Assembly (NCBI RefSeq): GCF_003600645.1
Contig: NZ_CP032482.1
Coordinates: forward strand, 2,356,001-2,420,000
From: Yersinia rochesterensis
GTDB taxonomy: Bacteria; Pseudomonadota; Gammaproteobacteria; Enterobacterales; Enterobacteriaceae
Direction: 5' to 3'
DNA: 64,000 nucleotides
Part shown: piece by piece, positions 9,329 to 19,248 of the stretch
Layout: each line of letters begins with the position of its first letter
Position numbering within the stretch: the first letter of the stretch is position 1
Position numbers and translations under genes: made by a program
Notes under the pieces: model-generated
Database searches by the model: none
Told to the model about the DNA's origin: nothing
The model's input: the letters and a program-made list of their open reading frames with translations, nothing else

Positions 9329-9356
9329 CTGCCGGTAGCCCTCATGTTACCGGCAG
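9329..9356. terminator. Hairpin between convergent purR and punR
   Basis: CTGCCGGTA and TACCGGCAG form a nine-base-pair stem just after the purR stop. No long T-run follows, so efficiency is uncertain. Confidence 0.5.
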
Positions 9357-9370
9357 CTAACGCTGTGCGT

Positions 9371-10297
9371 TCAGTCCTCAATCACGGCATTATCATCTTT
9401 TAGCCATTCATTATTAAGTGTGACACTGTCACCTAAATACGTTAGCATCCATGCTAAAGCTGGCGAATGATTATTCTGCTCCCACGTCAAACAACACGGG
9501 CTATCAGGAAGTGGCTCGGCCAAGGTTAATACCACCAGTTTCCCTTGTTCAATCAAGGGCGACACCATATGCGCGGGCACCATTCCGACACATAATCCTG
9601 CACACAGGCAATCTATTCCCGTCGCCCAATCGGGTGCCACTAAACGCTGTTGGTTATCCAAGGTCCAGGTGTCTCGTTTCGGCAGATTTCGCGCGGTATC
9701 CTCCAAACAGAGTGAGGGATAAGGCCGCAATTGGTCATCAATAAGGGAACCGGTCAAGTGGGCTAAGGGATGATTGACGCTCACCACACAATGCCAGGTC
9801 AAAAAACCCATGTCGCGGAAGATAAACCGCCCGCCAACCGGAATGGCGCGAGTCGCCCCAATGGCCATTTCAGCTTGGCCATCCGCCAGTGCATCCCAGA
9901 CACCATTAAATACCTCATAGCGTACCCGCAGTTCGATATCAGGAAAATGGCGATAAAAATCCAATACTAAGCGGCGACTCCGCTGAGGTTTGACGATTTT
10001 ATCGATCACGATATTGAGTTGCCCACGCCACCCATTCGCCACTTGCTGGCACTGTCGCCGCGTGCCATTCATTTTTTTGATAACATCTCGAGCTTCTTTG
10101 ATAAAAACCCTGCCCGCTTCCGTCAATTCTACATCCCGGTGACGCCGTACAAATAACGGCACGGCCAGCCATTCCTCCAACTGGCGCACGGTATAACTTA
10201 CCGCTGACGGGACGCGGTGCAATTCTTGAGCAGCAGCGCTGAAACTCCCGGTGCGGGCAACTGCATCGACCACATCCAATGAATATTCTGACCACAT
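9371..10297 (-). CDS. punR: LysR-family regulator PunR (YdhB)
   Basis: This 308-residue LysR-type regulator has an N-terminal winged helix-turn-helix at residues 5-63 (FSAAAQELHRVPSAVSYTVRQLE) and a C-terminal inducer-binding domain. Order purR-ydhB-ydhC-cfa is conserved with E. coli. There YdhB (PunR) activates the divergent purine nucleoside importer gene punC. A perfect inverted repeat of LysR type lies in the shared promoter region (10329-10347). The ligand cannot be read from the sequence. Confidence 0.85.
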   Translation of the reverse strand: MWSEYSLDVVDAVARTGSFSAAAQELHRVPSAVSYTVRQLEEWLAVPLFVRRHRDVELTEAGRVFIKEARDVIKKMNGTRRQCQQVANGWRGQLNIVIDKIVKPQRSRRLVLDFYRHFPDIELRVRYEVFNGVWDALADGQAEMAIGATRAIPVGGRFIFRDMGFLTWHCVVSVNHPLAHLTGSLIDDQLRPYPSLCLEDTARNLPKRDTWTLDNQQRLVAPDWATGIDCLCAGLCVGMVPAHMVSPLIEQGKLVVLTLAEPLPDSPCCLTWEQNNHSPALAWMLTYLGDSVTLNNEWLKDDNAVIED

Positions 10298-10328
10298 GAT
10301 TATGCACTTCCCTTAGACTGAATATTTA

Positions 10329-10347
10329 CTATCAATTTTTTTGATAG
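10329..10347. promoter_or_regulatory. Candidate PunR operator between punR and punC
   Basis: CTATCAA-TTTTT-TTGATAG is a perfect 7-5-7 inverted repeat containing the ATC-N9-GAT arrangement typical of LysR-type binding sites. It sits 31 bases from the punR start and 114 bases from the punC start. Confidence 0.55.
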
Positions 10348-10460
10348 CATGGCGCAAATATTACCGTTTCACAACAGAATACCTCGCCGCTAGAATGCCC
10401 CCCGCAATGGAATTTCCATGATAAGAGTTTTGCCTGCAAAATTATAATGAGACACAAAAA

Positions 10461-11678
10461 ATGAAAACGACTTCTAGTTTCATGTTCTACCTGGCCGGTT
10501 TGAGCATGTTGGGGTACCTGGCCACCGACATGTATTTGCCTGCCTTTGGCGCTATGCAACAAGAGCTGCACACCTCTGCCGGTTCCATCAGTGCCAGCCT
10601 CAGTATCTTTCTCGCTGGTTTCGCTATCGCTCAACTTATCTGGGGGCCTGTTTCCGATAAGTTAGGCCGTAAACCTGTGCTATTAGTCGGGTTGGGCTTA
10701 TTTGCCATCGGCTGTTTGGGGATTTTATGGGTTGAAACAGCGGCACAGTTATTGGTTCTGCGTTTTATTCAGGCGGTGGGAGTCTGTTCTGCAGCCGTGA
10801 GCTGGCAAGCATTGGTGGTAGATAGATACCACAGTAGCAAAGTCAATCGGGTGTTTGCGACCATAATGCCTTTAGTGGCGTTATCCCCCGCGTTAGCCCC
10901 TTTATTAGGTGCGTGGTTATTAAACCACTTTAGTTGGCGGTCAATTTTTGTCGTTTTATTGGCGATTACATTGCTACTGCTGATCCCGACCGCACTGCTT
11001 AAGGAACGGAAAAAAGTGGCCTCGGATGGCGGGCTTAAAAGCAAAAGTGCCATTAGTTTCTGGCAATTGCTGAAATCTCCGGTATTTAGCGGCAACGTAA
11101 TGATGTTTGCTGCATGCAGCGCCGGTTTTTTCGCCTGGTTAACCGGCTCGCCTTTTATTTTAGGTGATATGGGATATAGCCCGAATGCCATTGGTTTGAG
11201 TTATGTTCCACAAACATTAGCCTTTCTGCTAGGGGGTTTTGCTTGTCGCAGTGCATTGAGTCGAATTAAAGGCAACACTCTACTGCCGTGGCTGTTGGCC
11301 GGTTATGCCCTCAGTATGATTGCGCTCTACCTGATCGCCACATTGACGACACCAACACTGGTGACCTTACTTATTCCGTTTTGCATAATGGCGCTGGTGA
11401 ATGGTGCCTGCTACCCTATTATCGTAGCGAATGCATTAATGCCCTTTCCGGCGAATACTGGCAAAGCGGCGGCGCTACAAAACACACTTCAGTTGGGTTT
11501 GTGTTTTATTGCCAGCATGGTAGTTTCGCTCTTTATCAGCCAACCTTTACTGGCAACAGTCACGGTGATGCTATCGACGGTCGCTTTAGCCATATTAGGT
11601 TATGGCATTCATTGCTACGCGATGAAAAATGAAAAAAGCCATACTAATAATGATGACTATAATTACGCGGAGTCATAA
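10461..11678 (+). CDS. punC: MFS transporter PunC (YdhC), Bcr/CflA family
   Basis: This 405-residue major facilitator protein has 12 predicted membrane helices. The early motif [14 protein letters not shown] near residue 63-76 and the [11 protein letters not shown] motif near helix 5 are typical of drug:proton antiporters of the Bcr/CflA group. By position, divergent from the LysR gene and before cfa, it is the orthologue of E. coli YdhC. That protein was renamed PunC for its role in purine nucleoside import. Transport direction and substrate here are inferred from orthology only. Confidence 0.82.
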   Translation: MKTTSSFMFYLAGLSMLGYLATDMYLPAFGAMQQELHTSAGSISASLSIFLAGFAIAQLIWGPVSDKLGRKPVLLVGLGLFAIGCLGILWVETAAQLLVLRFIQAVGVCSAAVSWQALVVDRYHSSKVNRVFATIMPLVALSPALAPLLGAWLLNHFSWRSIFVVLLAITLLLLIPTALLKERKKVASDGGLKSKSAISFWQLLKSPVFSGNVMMFAACSAGFFAWLTGSPFILGDMGYSPNAIGLSYVPQTLAFLLGGFACRSALSRIKGNTLLPWLLAGYALSMIALYLIATLTTPTLVTLLIPFCIMALVNGACYPIIVANALMPFPANTGKAAALQNTLQLGLCFIASMVVSLFISQPLLATVTVMLSTVALAILGYGIHCYAMKNEKSHTNNDDYNYAES

Positions 11679-11996
11679 TCTCCAATAAAAATAGTCACTA
11701 AAGAACATGCAGGCCGGACGCGATTTATTATTGAGAAAGCGCTCCGGCCAGCCTATACTCAATCGAACTGATTAGATTACCATTTAAAAAAAGCATTATC
11801 TTAAGCATTTTCTGTGCGCGTGGATTGTGTCACATTTCCTCTTATGGATGAGTTGCCCTAAACCAAAGTGTCATTAGGGTTTCTTCTTAATCTTCCTCTG
11901 TCCGTAATGGATACCAGACACCAACTTTATTGGTATGTACCCGCGTATATAAATTTTATCGCGAGTCATAAGTCAGAAGAAAGTGATGGAGAAGCT
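11679..11996 (+). other. 318-base region between punC and cfa
   Basis: It holds a GGCCGGA/TCCGGCC hairpin at 11712-11749 that may end the punC transcript, although it has no T-run. It also holds the long cfa leader. Within the leader, CCCTAA (11856-11861) and TTAGGG (11874-11879) can pair to form a small hairpin. In E. coli the cfa leader is a target of the sRNA RydC; no RydC site could be judged here. Promoters were not assigned. Confidence 0.4.
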
Positions 11997-13148
11997 ATGA
12001 GTTCATCCTGTATTGAAGACCAAAGTATTCAAGAAAATCCGTGGTTTCGCATTATACAAGAAATGCTGAATCGGGCTGATATTGAAATCAATGGCTCACG
12101 CCCTTTCGACATTCAAGTTAATAACCCGAACTTCTTCAAACGGGTATTACAAGAAGGATCTTTGGCATTAGGTGAGAGTTATATGGATGTTTGGTGGGAA
12201 TGTGACCGTCTGGATATTTTCTTCCAACGCGTTCTCAGATCGGGTCTGGAAAAACAACTTCCACACCATTTCAAAGATACTTTACGCATTGCTGCTGCGC
12301 GTATAATCAACTTGCAATCAAAGAAAAGAGCCTGGATTGTCGGTAAAGAACATTACGATCTGGGCAATGACCTGTTTAGCCTCATGCTCGACCCCAATAT
12401 GCAATATTCTTGCGCTTATTGGAAAGACGCCACAACACTTGAGCAAGCGCAGGAAAACAAATTGCAGATGATTTGTGAGAAACTGCAATTAGCGCCCGGC
12501 ATGACCTTGCTCGATATTGGTTGTGGTTGGGGCGGGCTTGCTGCTTATGCTGCACGTCATTTCGGGGTGTCCGTCTCCGGCGTGACCATCTCGGCTGAAC
12601 AGCAAAAATTGGCCCAAAAACGTTGTGAAGGTTTGGATGTCACTATTTTGCTGCAAGATTATCGCGACCTGGATGAACAATTTGACCGCATCGTCTCTGT
12701 AGGAATGTTCGAACATGTCGGCCCCAAAAATTATCGCACCTACTTTGAGGTGGTTAACCGAAATCTGAAGCCTGATGGGTTATTTTTACTGCACACCATT
12801 GGCGCTAATCGTACTGACTTGAGCGTTGACCCGTGGATTGATAAGTATATTTTCCCTAATGGTTGTCTACCGTCAGTACAACATATAGCCCAAGCCAGCG
12901 AACCTTATTTCATCATGGAAGACTGGCATAATTTCGGGGCAGATTACGACCGAACACTGATGGCATGGTATGAACGCTTCCAAGCCGCATGGCCGAATTT
13001 AGCGGAGAATTACTCACCGCGATTTGAACGGATGTTTAGCTATTATCTGAATGCTTGTGCGGGTGCATTCCGCGCCAGAGACATTCAATTGTGGCAGGTA
13101 TTATTCAGTCCAAATGGCGTAGAAGGCGGTATTCGAGTGGCGCGTTAG
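11997..13148 (+). CDS. cfa: Cyclopropane-fatty-acyl-phospholipid synthase
   Basis: Cfa uses S-adenosylmethionine to convert unsaturated acyl chains of membrane phospholipids to cyclopropane chains in stationary phase or acid stress. The protein has 383 residues from ATG 11997, which follows a GGAGAA ribosome-binding site; E. coli Cfa has 382. The SAM-binding motif LLDIGCGWGGLA is near residue 168, VGMFEHVG is near 237, and the C-terminal ARDIQLWQVLFSP segment is conserved. A longer reading from 11868 would add 43 unconserved residues. Confidence 0.94.
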   Translation: MSSSCIEDQSIQENPWFRIIQEMLNRADIEINGSRPFDIQVNNPNFFKRVLQEGSLALGESYMDVWWECDRLDIFFQRVLRSGLEKQLPHHFKDTLRIAAARIINLQSKKRAWIVGKEHYDLGNDLFSLMLDPNMQYSCAYWKDATTLEQAQENKLQMICEKLQLAPGMTLLDIGCGWGGLAAYAARHFGVSVSGVTISAEQQKLAQKRCEGLDVTILLQDYRDLDEQFDRIVSVGMFEHVGPKNYRTYFEVVNRNLKPDGLFLLHTIGANRTDLSVDPWIDKYIFPNGCLPSVQHIAQASEPYFIMEDWHNFGADYDRTLMAWYERFQAAWPNLAENYSPRFERMFSYYLNACAGAFRARDIQLWQVLFSPNGVEGGIRVAR

Positions 13149-13170
13149 TCTCTAAAAACGCTGTCAAGGT

Positions 13171-13188
13171 GGGGGCTCATCAGCCCCC
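13171..13188. terminator. Terminator between convergent cfa and riboflavin synthase
   Basis: GGGGGCT-CATC-AGCCCCC is a strong hairpin 22 bases after the cfa stop, followed by TACTCTTTT. Confidence 0.65.
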
Positions 13189-13203
13189 TACTCTTTTAGT
13201 ATC

Positions 13204-13860
13204 CTATCCCCGGATAGCTTTATCAGCCGCCGCTGCAGACAGCTGTGCAATATCGCGTTGCGCTAATACCCGCTCAACGGTATCCACCACCGCCTGCGTC
13301 TGTGGGTCTATCTCGATATTCACTCTATGCCCCAAACGCTTTTTACCTAATGTGGTGCGCGCCAGTGTCTCTGGGATCAAATGCACACAAAAACGATTGC
13401 TTACGACTTCACCGATAGTCAGGCTAATGCCATCAATACCGATAAAACCTTTATGTAATACATATTTCATTAAATCGTCGCTGGGCAGTCGAAACCAGAT
13501 CTGACGGTTATTTTCTGATGTATATATTTTAGTTATTTCGGCGGTACACATAATATGCCCGGACATAAGATGCCCACCAATTTCATCGCTGAATTTAGCC
13601 GCGCGTTCCAAATTAACCACATCACCGACCTTAATATCACCCAAATTGGTGATACGCAGGGTTTCCTTCATTAAATCAAAACTGACCCGATTTCCATTAA
13701 CTTCGGTCACTGTTAAACAGCAGCCATTATGGGCCACAGAAGCCCCCAAGGCTAACTCAGGCAACATTTCAGTGGGCATTTCAACCACATGAGTACGGAA
13801 GTTGGATTTTTCGTCGATGGCTACCACGGGCGCGGTGCCTTGAACAATACCGGTAAACAT
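13204..13860 (-). CDS. ribE: Riboflavin synthase alpha chain
   Basis: This enzyme dismutates two 6,7-dimethyl-8-ribityllumazine molecules to riboflavin and the pyrimidinedione. The 218-residue protein has the two homologous lumazine-binding barrels: residues 1-97, beginning MFTGIVQG, and residues 98-200, containing [10 protein letters not shown]. The gene is called ribC in E. coli K-12 and ribE in many annotations. It stands alone, divergent from mdtK as in E. coli. Confidence 0.93.
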   Translation of the reverse strand: MFTGIVQGTAPVVAIDEKSNFRTHVVEMPTEMLPELALGASVAHNGCCLTVTEVNGNRVSFDLMKETLRITNLGDIKVGDVVNLERAAKFSDEIGGHLMSGHIMCTAEITKIYTSENNRQIWFRLPSDDLMKYVLHKGFIGIDGISLTIGEVVSNRFCVHLIPETLARTTLGKKRLGHRVNIEIDPQTQAVVDTVERVLAQRDIAQLSAAAADKAIRG

Positions 13861-13982
13861 ACGCCATGCCTCTTATCTAGAGAGAAAATTTCTTTGCCGT
13901 GATTCTGCCTCAGAAGATAAAGAAAACCAAACCACTTAGACTAAAAATTACTATTGAAGTTATTTCGTTGATATTCAGTTGA

Positions 13983-14187
13983 TATAGCCTAAATAATTCG
14001 AGTTGCAGGCAGGCGGCAAGTGAGTGACAAATCGGTCGGGAACCGATTTGAACAGCATTATTTATGCTAGCCCGCAGGGTGAGCCTCAAGGAGGAGGCTC
14101 ATTCATCCCGATGAGTTTACACAGATAAGTGATTCGGGTTATTCAGCGTAGCCAACGCACATGCAGCTTAAAGTATGACGGGTATAT
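13983..14187. repeat. Long ERIC element with internal hairpin insert (205 bp)
   Basis: The ends match ERIC termini (AAATAATTCGAGTTGCAGG on the left, AGCTTAAAGTATGACGGGTA on the right), and the conserved core GAGTTTACACAGATAAGTGA is present. Between them lies an extra block with three stems: AAATCGGT/ACCGATTT (14029-14049), AGCAT/ATGCT (14053-14067) and GAGCCTC/GAGGCTC (14081-14100). It lies in the riboflavin synthase-mdtK intergenic region. Confidence 0.8.
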
Positions 14188-14318
14188 TTAATGACAAGGA
14201 TTGCTTAAGCACGGTGAGAAGGTACAATCTTTTATACTTTTTATGCTCCAAAGTTTTTCCGCTATTTTATTTATCGCTCATGCGCGATAAATAGTCGTTA
14301 TTGACATCATAACTAGGT

Positions 14319-14481
14319 TATACCCAAGTAACTTCGAGATGCAGGTAGGCGGCAACCGAGTAACAAATCTGTCGGGAGCAGGTTTGAACGCTGCTAGCAA
14401 CGGCCTCGAAGAGGCCTGGCCCATGAAAGGGCCGAGTAATGAGGGCAGCCAACCCCCTTGCATCTTGAAAGTCGACGGGTA
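14319..14481. repeat. Long ERIC-type element directly upstream of mdtK (163 bp)
   Basis: The termini TTATACCCAAGTAACTTCGA and TTGCATCTTGAAAGTCGACG flank hairpins at 14365-14385, 14402-14416 (GGCCTC/GAGGCC) and 14418-14433 (GGCCC/GGGCC). The usual central core with the TTACACAAGTAAGTGA motif is missing, so this copy is rearranged. Its right end is only 15 bases from the mdtK start codon. Confidence 0.75.
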
Positions 14482-14496
14482 GAAAAAGGTGTATGC

Positions 14497-15870
14497 GTGC
14501 AGAAGTATATTGTCGAAGCGCGTAGCTTATTAGCTCTCGCTATTCCTGTTGTTATTGCGCAATTGTCCCAAACAGCCATGGGCGTGGTTGATACTATTAT
14601 GGCCGGTTCTGTCAGTGCGACCGATATGGCGGCTGTTGCTGTTGGGACTTCTATCTGGTTACCGGCTATTTTATTCGGTCACGGGTTATTATTGGCGCTG
14701 ACCCCGACGGTCGCCCAACTTAACGGATCAGGGCGGCGCAATCAGATTGCTCATCAGGTCAGACAAGGGTTTTGGTTGGCATCCTGTGTCTCACTATTAA
14801 TTATGGTGGTCATCTATAACAGCGACCAAATTATTAGACAGATGCATAATATTGACCCGGTGCTGGCCGACAAAGCGGTTGGTTTCCTGCATGCCATTAT
14901 GTGGGGAGCGCCCGGTTATCTATTTTTCCAAGTGCTGCGAAATCAGTGTGAGGGATTATCCAAAACCAAACCTGGGATGGTGATTGGCTTTATTGGCTTA
15001 CTGGTCAACATTCCCATTAACTATATTTTTATCTACGGTAAATTTGGTGCCCCGGCGCTCGGCGGGGTGGGTTGCGGGGTAGCAACCGGGACAGTTTACT
15101 GGGTGATGTTCTTGATGATGCGCTGGTATGTGACTCGCGCCCGCTCACAGCAAGATATCAAACTAGAGAAAGGTTTTGCCGCCCCTGATTGGAAAGTGAT
15201 GAAACGCCTCGGTGGCCTTGGATTGCCCGTTGCACTGGCGCTGTTTTTTGAAGTCACATTGTTCGCGGTAGTGGCACTGCTGGTTTCTCCGCTAGGGATT
15301 GTCGCCGTTGCAGGGCATCAGATTGCCCTCAACTTTAGCTCACTGATGTTTATGTTACCGATGTCACTGAGTGTCGCCGCGACCATTCGTGTTGGTTTTC
15401 GCCTCGGTCAAGGGTTGGTTGATGACGCCAAAGTGGCCGCCTATACCAGTATTGCGGTTGGGTTAATGCTGGCTTGTGTCACCGCAGTGTTTACCGTGGT
15501 ATTCCGAGAGCATATTGCGCTGCTGTATAACAAAACTCCGGAAGTCGTGGTGATGGCCTCCCACTTAATGTTGCTGGCAGCGCTTTACCAATTATCTGAT
15601 GCTATTCAAGTGATTGGCAGCGGTGTATTGCGCGGTTACAAAGATACCCGCTCGATCTTCTTTATTACTTTTACCGCGTATTGGCTGGTGGGGTTACCGA
15701 GTGGCTATCTGTTAGGGCTGACCGATTATATTGTTCCGGCCATGGGGCCTAGTGGCTTCTGGATTGGGTTTGTTATCGGCCTGACCTTGGCGGCGATCTT
15801 AATGGCGCTACGCATCCGTTGGTTACAAAAGCAACCGTCCGCTTTTATTCTGCAAAAAGCGGCACACTAA
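14497..15870 (+). CDS. mdtK: MATE-family multidrug efflux protein MdtK (NorM)
   Basis: This Na+-coupled multidrug and toxin extruder has 457 residues and 12 membrane helices in two six-helix halves. It starts [21 protein letters not shown] after a GTG start codon at 14497, which matches the family N-terminus. An in-frame ATG at 14458 lies inside the repeat and adds unrelated residues. The weak ribosome-binding site AAAAAGGTG lies 4-12 bases upstream. The repeat ending at 14481 must supply or adjoin its promoter and leader. A terminator follows at 15902-15941. Confidence 0.92.
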   Translation: MQKYIVEARSLLALAIPVVIAQLSQTAMGVVDTIMAGSVSATDMAAVAVGTSIWLPAILFGHGLLLALTPTVAQLNGSGRRNQIAHQVRQGFWLASCVSLLIMVVIYNSDQIIRQMHNIDPVLADKAVGFLHAIMWGAPGYLFFQVLRNQCEGLSKTKPGMVIGFIGLLVNIPINYIFIYGKFGAPALGGVGCGVATGTVYWVMFLMMRWYVTRARSQQDIKLEKGFAAPDWKVMKRLGGLGLPVALALFFEVTLFAVVALLVSPLGIVAVAGHQIALNFSSLMFMLPMSLSVAATIRVGFRLGQGLVDDAKVAAYTSIAVGLMLACVTAVFTVVFREHIALLYNKTPEVVVMASHLMLLAALYQLSDAIQVIGSGVLRGYKDTRSIFFITFTAYWLVGLPSGYLLGLTDYIVPAMGPSGFWIGFVIGLTLAAILMALRIRWLQKQPSAFILQKAAH

Positions 15871-15901
15871 GCGCTATTATTTTGGAAGCTAATCGTATTG
15901 T

Positions 15902-15941
15902 GGGCGTTAATCACAGCGGCTTATGCCCATGATTAACGCCC
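15902..15941 (+). terminator. Likely terminator after mdtK
   Basis: A 12-base-pair stem, GGGCGTTAATCA paired with TGATTAACGCCC, starts 31 bases after the mdtK stop. The run after the stem is CTATAAAT rather than pure T. Confidence 0.6.
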
Positions 15942-16079
15942 CTATAAATCAGAAAAGATGAAGAAAAAAACAGCGTAATGGGTAAAAGCTCAGCAATTAC
16001 GTGAGTTTGCAGTGAATATTATGTTTTTCCCCTTGCCAGCAGACGGGCAGCTCGTTAATATTCGTCCCCGCTGTCAGCA

Positions 16080-16111
16080 TTGATGGCAGGTAATAAGAGT
16101 GAAAATAATAT
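16080..16111 (+). promoter_or_regulatory. Possible promoter for the tRNA-Val genes
   Basis: TTGATG at 16080-16085 is followed 18-20 bases later by AATAAT/TAATAT (16104-16111). The -10 overlaps the terminal bases of the ERIC element, so a transcript from here would carry the ERIC as leader before the first tRNA. The spacing is at the long edge, so this is tentative. Confidence 0.35.
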
Positions 16112-16232
16112 ACCCAAGTAATTGGAGCTGTAGCTAGGCAGCAAATGCACGAGTCCCGCAGAGCTGACTCAAGTCAGTGATTCGGGTGAGTAAGTGCAGC
16201 TAACAACGCTATGGCTTCAAGATAAGAAGGGT
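16109..16232. repeat. ERIC element just upstream of the tRNA-Val genes (124 bp)
   Basis: Begins TATACCCAAGTAATTGGAGC, has the core GAGCTGACTCAAGTCAGTGA (a hairpin), and ends in GCTTCAAGATAAGAAGGGTA. Its right end is 7 bases from the first base of the first tRNA-Val gene. Confidence 0.85.
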
Positions 16233-16239
16233 AGTATGT

Positions 16240-16316
16240 GCGTCCGTAGCTCAGTTGGTTAGAGCACCACCTTGACATGGTGGGGGTCGATGGTTCGAGT
16301 CCATTCGGACGCACCA
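16240..16316 (+). tRNA. tRNA-Val (GAC), copy 1
   Basis: The 77-base cloverleaf has acceptor stem GCGTCCG/CGGACGC, encoded CCA, the D-arm TAGCTCAGTTGGTTAGAGC, the anticodon arm ACCACCTTGACATGGTGGG with GAC in the loop, and the T-arm GGTTCGAGTCC. In E. coli the valV and valW genes sit at the same place, upstream of pykF. Confidence 0.97.
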
Positions 16317-16354
16317 CTTTAATTAAATTACCTGAAGTGACCAGAGTATCATGT

Positions 16355-16431
16355 GCGTCCGTAGCTCAGTTGGTTAGAGCACCACCTTGACATGGTGGGG
16401 GTCGATGGTTCGAGTCCATTCGGACGCACCA
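16355..16431 (+). tRNA. tRNA-Val (GAC), copy 2
   Basis: Identical to copy 1 over all 77 bases and separated from it by 38 bases. Encoded CCA end. The close spacing suggests one transcript for all three genes. Confidence 0.97.
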
Positions 16432-16473
16432 CTTTGGTATTATCTACAAATTTCAAATTGATAGTTTCTCAAT

Positions 16474-16550
16474 GCGTTCTTAGCTCAGTTGGTTAGAGCA
16501 CCACCTTGACATGGTGGGGGTCGATGGTTCGAGTCCATTAGAACGCACCA
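16474..16550 (+). tRNA. tRNA-Val (GAC), copy 3 with changed acceptor stem
   Basis: Same anticodon and body as copies 1 and 2, but the acceptor stem reads GCGTTCT/AGAACGC. Both sides changed together, so pairing is kept. It lies 42 bases after copy 2, with an encoded CCA. Confidence 0.96.
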
Positions 16551-16786
16551 ATCTGCTGTTTGCTTAATTTCCTGTCTGACTCAATATCCCCTACTCGAAT
16601 TTCTTAAGTCTGGTTATATTGCTTTCATCAATTTTTCCGCCATCCGCTTGTTAAAATTGTTAAAAACTTTTTTTGTTGCGCAACAAACTAAGTATTATTC
16701 TCTCTGTTTGCGCGACTAATGGCCCATTTTTATAAAAAACGACAATGAGTTTCTGTTTTCTATTTCATTTCCCGCGACTTACCGCT

Positions 16787-16824
16787 TATAATACGAACCG
16801 TCGTTTCAGTTGAATGGTTTCAGC
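16787..16824. promoter_or_regulatory. pykF promoter -10 and Cra (FruR) operator
   Basis: TATAAT lies at 16787-16792, with a weak TTCATT 17 bases upstream. The minus-strand sequence GCTGAAACCATTCA (16811-16824) fits the Cra half-palindromic consensus RSTGAAWCSNTHHW at every position. It sits just downstream of the predicted start point, where binding would repress. Cra represses pykF in E. coli. The pykF leader would be about 265 bases. Confidence 0.65.
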
Positions 16825-17065
16825 ATCTTGATCTGCCGATACGCTAAAAAAATACAACTCACATTTACGCCATCGTATACCGATCATGCGTTTAGCCTCG
16901 TGCTAAAGTTTTCCATTCTATTTCCGCAACTGTCATCTATTCTTAGTAATGTTTTGCTTCTTGGTAACGTTTCGCTACACCAGACACTAATCAGATCCCA
17001 CTCCGTTGCTGTATTTAACGGAACATTTGCTTTTTATCCATCACAACTTGTAGAAAAAATCCGTC

Positions 17066-18478
17066 ATGAAAAAGACTAAAATTGTTTGTACCATAGGTCC
17101 AAAAACCGAATCCGAAGAAATGCTGACGAACCTGCTGAATGCAGGTATGAACGTTATGCGCTTAAACTTCTCCCACGGTGACTATGAAGAGCATGGTCAA
17201 CGTATCAAGAATATCCGTGCTGTTATGGCAAAAACTGGCCTGAAAGCCGGTATTCTGCTGGACACCAAAGGCCCTGAAATCCGCACCATGAAACTGGAAG
17301 GCGGCAAAGATGCAGCGCTGGTTGCAGGCCAGACTTTCACTTTCACCACAGACCAAAGCGTTATTGGCAACAATAACATCGTTGCTGTGACCTACCCGGG
17401 CTTTGCCGCTGACCTAAAAATTGGCAACACCGTACTGGTTGATGATGGTTTGATCGGTATGGAAGTGACTGAAGTCACTGAAAATACTGTAGTTTGTAAA
17501 GTGCTGAACAACGGTGACTTGGGCGAAAACAAAGGCGTTAACCTGCCAGGCGTTTCTATCCAACTGCCTGCATTGGCTGAAAAAGATAAAGCTGACCTGA
17601 TCTTTGGTTGTGAGCAAGGCGTGGACTTCGTTGCCGCTTCCTTTATCCGTAAGCGTTCTGACGTGCTGGAAATCCGCGAACACCTGAAAGCACACGGCGG
17701 CGAGCACATCCAGATCATCTCCAAAATTGAAAACCAGGAAGGTCTGAATAACTTCGACGAAATCCTGGAAGCCTCTGACGGTATCATGGTTGCCCGTGGT
17801 GACTTGGGTGTTGAGATCCCGGTAGAAGAAGTTATCTTCGCCCAGAAGATGATGATTGAGAAATGTAACCGTGCACGTAAAGTTGTTATCACTGCAACTC
17901 AGATGCTCGATTCCATGATCAAAAACCCACGCCCTACTCGTGCAGAAGCCGGCGACGTCGCTAACGCCATTTTGGACGGTACCGACGCCGTGATGCTGTC
18001 TGGTGAGAGTGCCAAGGGTAAGTACCCATTAGAGTCTGTCACCATCATGGCAACCATCTGTGAGCGTACAGACCGTATCATGCCAAGCCGCATCGAAACG
18101 CTGAACGATAATCGCAAAATGCGTATCACTGAAGCGGTTTGCCGTGGCGCAGTAGAAACTGCAGAAAAACTGGAAGCAAAAGTGATAGTGGTGGCAACTG
18201 GCGGCGGTAAATCCGCTAAGTCAGTTCGTAAATACTTCCCAACCGCGACCATTTTAGCCCTGACGACCAATGAAACCACTGCTCGTCAGTTAATTCTGAC
18301 TAAAGGTGTGATAACTCAATTAGTCGCCGAAATTGCTTCAACAGATGACTTCTACCGCATTGGTAAAGAAGCGGCTCTGGCCAGCGGTCTGGCGCAGAAA
18401 GGCGACGTAGTCATTATGGTTTCTGGTGCTTTAGTACCAAGCGGCACCACCAATACCTCTTCCGTACACGTTTTATAA
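17066..18478 (+). CDS. pykF: Pyruvate kinase I
   Basis: This enzyme catalyses the last step of glycolysis, phosphoenolpyruvate plus ADP to pyruvate plus ATP, and is activated by fructose-1,6-bisphosphate. The 470-residue length equals E. coli PykF. It starts [16 protein letters not shown]. The catalytic lysine region [10 protein letters not shown] lies near residue 220, followed by [16 protein letters not shown] and the effector-binding C-terminal domain. A short ORF at 16810-17079 overlapping the start was rejected. Confidence 0.97.
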   Translation: MKKTKIVCTIGPKTESEEMLTNLLNAGMNVMRLNFSHGDYEEHGQRIKNIRAVMAKTGLKAGILLDTKGPEIRTMKLEGGKDAALVAGQTFTFTTDQSVIGNNNIVAVTYPGFAADLKIGNTVLVDDGLIGMEVTEVTENTVVCKVLNNGDLGENKGVNLPGVSIQLPALAEKDKADLIFGCEQGVDFVAASFIRKRSDVLEIREHLKAHGGEHIQIISKIENQEGLNNFDEILEASDGIMVARGDLGVEIPVEEVIFAQKMMIEKCNRARKVVITATQMLDSMIKNPRPTRAEAGDVANAILDGTDAVMLSGESAKGKYPLESVTIMATICERTDRIMPSRIETLNDNRKMRITEAVCRGAVETAEKLEAKVIVVATGGGKSAKSVRKYFPTATILALTTNETTARQLILTKGVITQLVAEIASTDDFYRIGKEAALASGLAQKGDVVIMVSGALVPSGTTNTSSVHVL

Positions 18479-18507
18479 TCTCAACGAAAGAGTCAATACT
18501 AATTAAA

Positions 18508-18539
18508 AACGCCGCTTTTCATAGCGGCGTTTTCTTTTT
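18508..18539 (+). terminator. Rho-independent terminator after pykF
   Basis: An AACGCCGC/GCGGCGTT stem is followed by TTTCTTTTT, 30 bases after the pykF stop. Confidence 0.85.
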
Positions 18540-18720
18540 AAACATCTCTAAATAAACTTTCCGAAAAATCCATTTTATCCTAAGCGCCCAAAAGTTTTTT
18601 TCTGAGTCGGACTTTTCCGAAAGAATCCGGCTGTTTTCCCTCGTTTTTTTAACTTTTTTTTAAAACAAGATGCTTCTTTGAGCGAACGATCAAAATAAAC
18701 CCCCCTAATACTAAAAATTT

Positions 18721-18758
18721 ATTCTCTTTCGAAAAAACTTTGTGTAATACTTGTAACG
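18721..18758 (+). promoter_or_regulatory. lpp promoter region
   Basis: The segment AAAAAACTTTGTGTAATACT, running into TGTAACGCTACATGGAG, matches the E. coli lpp promoter and start region almost base for base. The -10 is TAATAC at 18745-18750 and the start point lies near 18758. The AT-rich tract before it is also typical. The short leader leads to the GAGGGTG ribosome-binding site. Confidence 0.75.
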
Positions 18759-18783
18759 CTACATGGAGATTAACTTAATCTAG

Positions 18784-19032
<249 letters not shown>

Positions 19033-19050
19033 TATTACTTCCTGAATGAA

Positions 19051-19080
19051 AAATGGCGCACATTGTGCGCCATTTTTTTT
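19051..19080 (+). terminator. Rho-independent terminator after lpp
   Basis: An AAATGGCGCA/GTGCGCCATTT hairpin with a run of eight or more T residues lies 18 bases after the lpp stop. Confidence 0.9.
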
Positions 19081-19248
19081 ATCTTGCTAAAACCAGTTTC
19101 TGATTGTGACCTTCCCTGCTGACCTCTTCCCTAACGCCCTACTTCATCAACTCGTTTCACAATATGGGTGCACGCTATGCTTTGCCACAGCAAACCGACG
19201 GCTGCCATGGCAAAGGTGCGTGTGAGATGAGAACTTAGCTCACAGCTC

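Noticed and set aside
16810..17079. 89-codon open frame overlapping the pykF start
   Set aside because: It starts inside the Cra operator, overlaps pykF out of frame and has no ribosome-binding site or recognisable domain.
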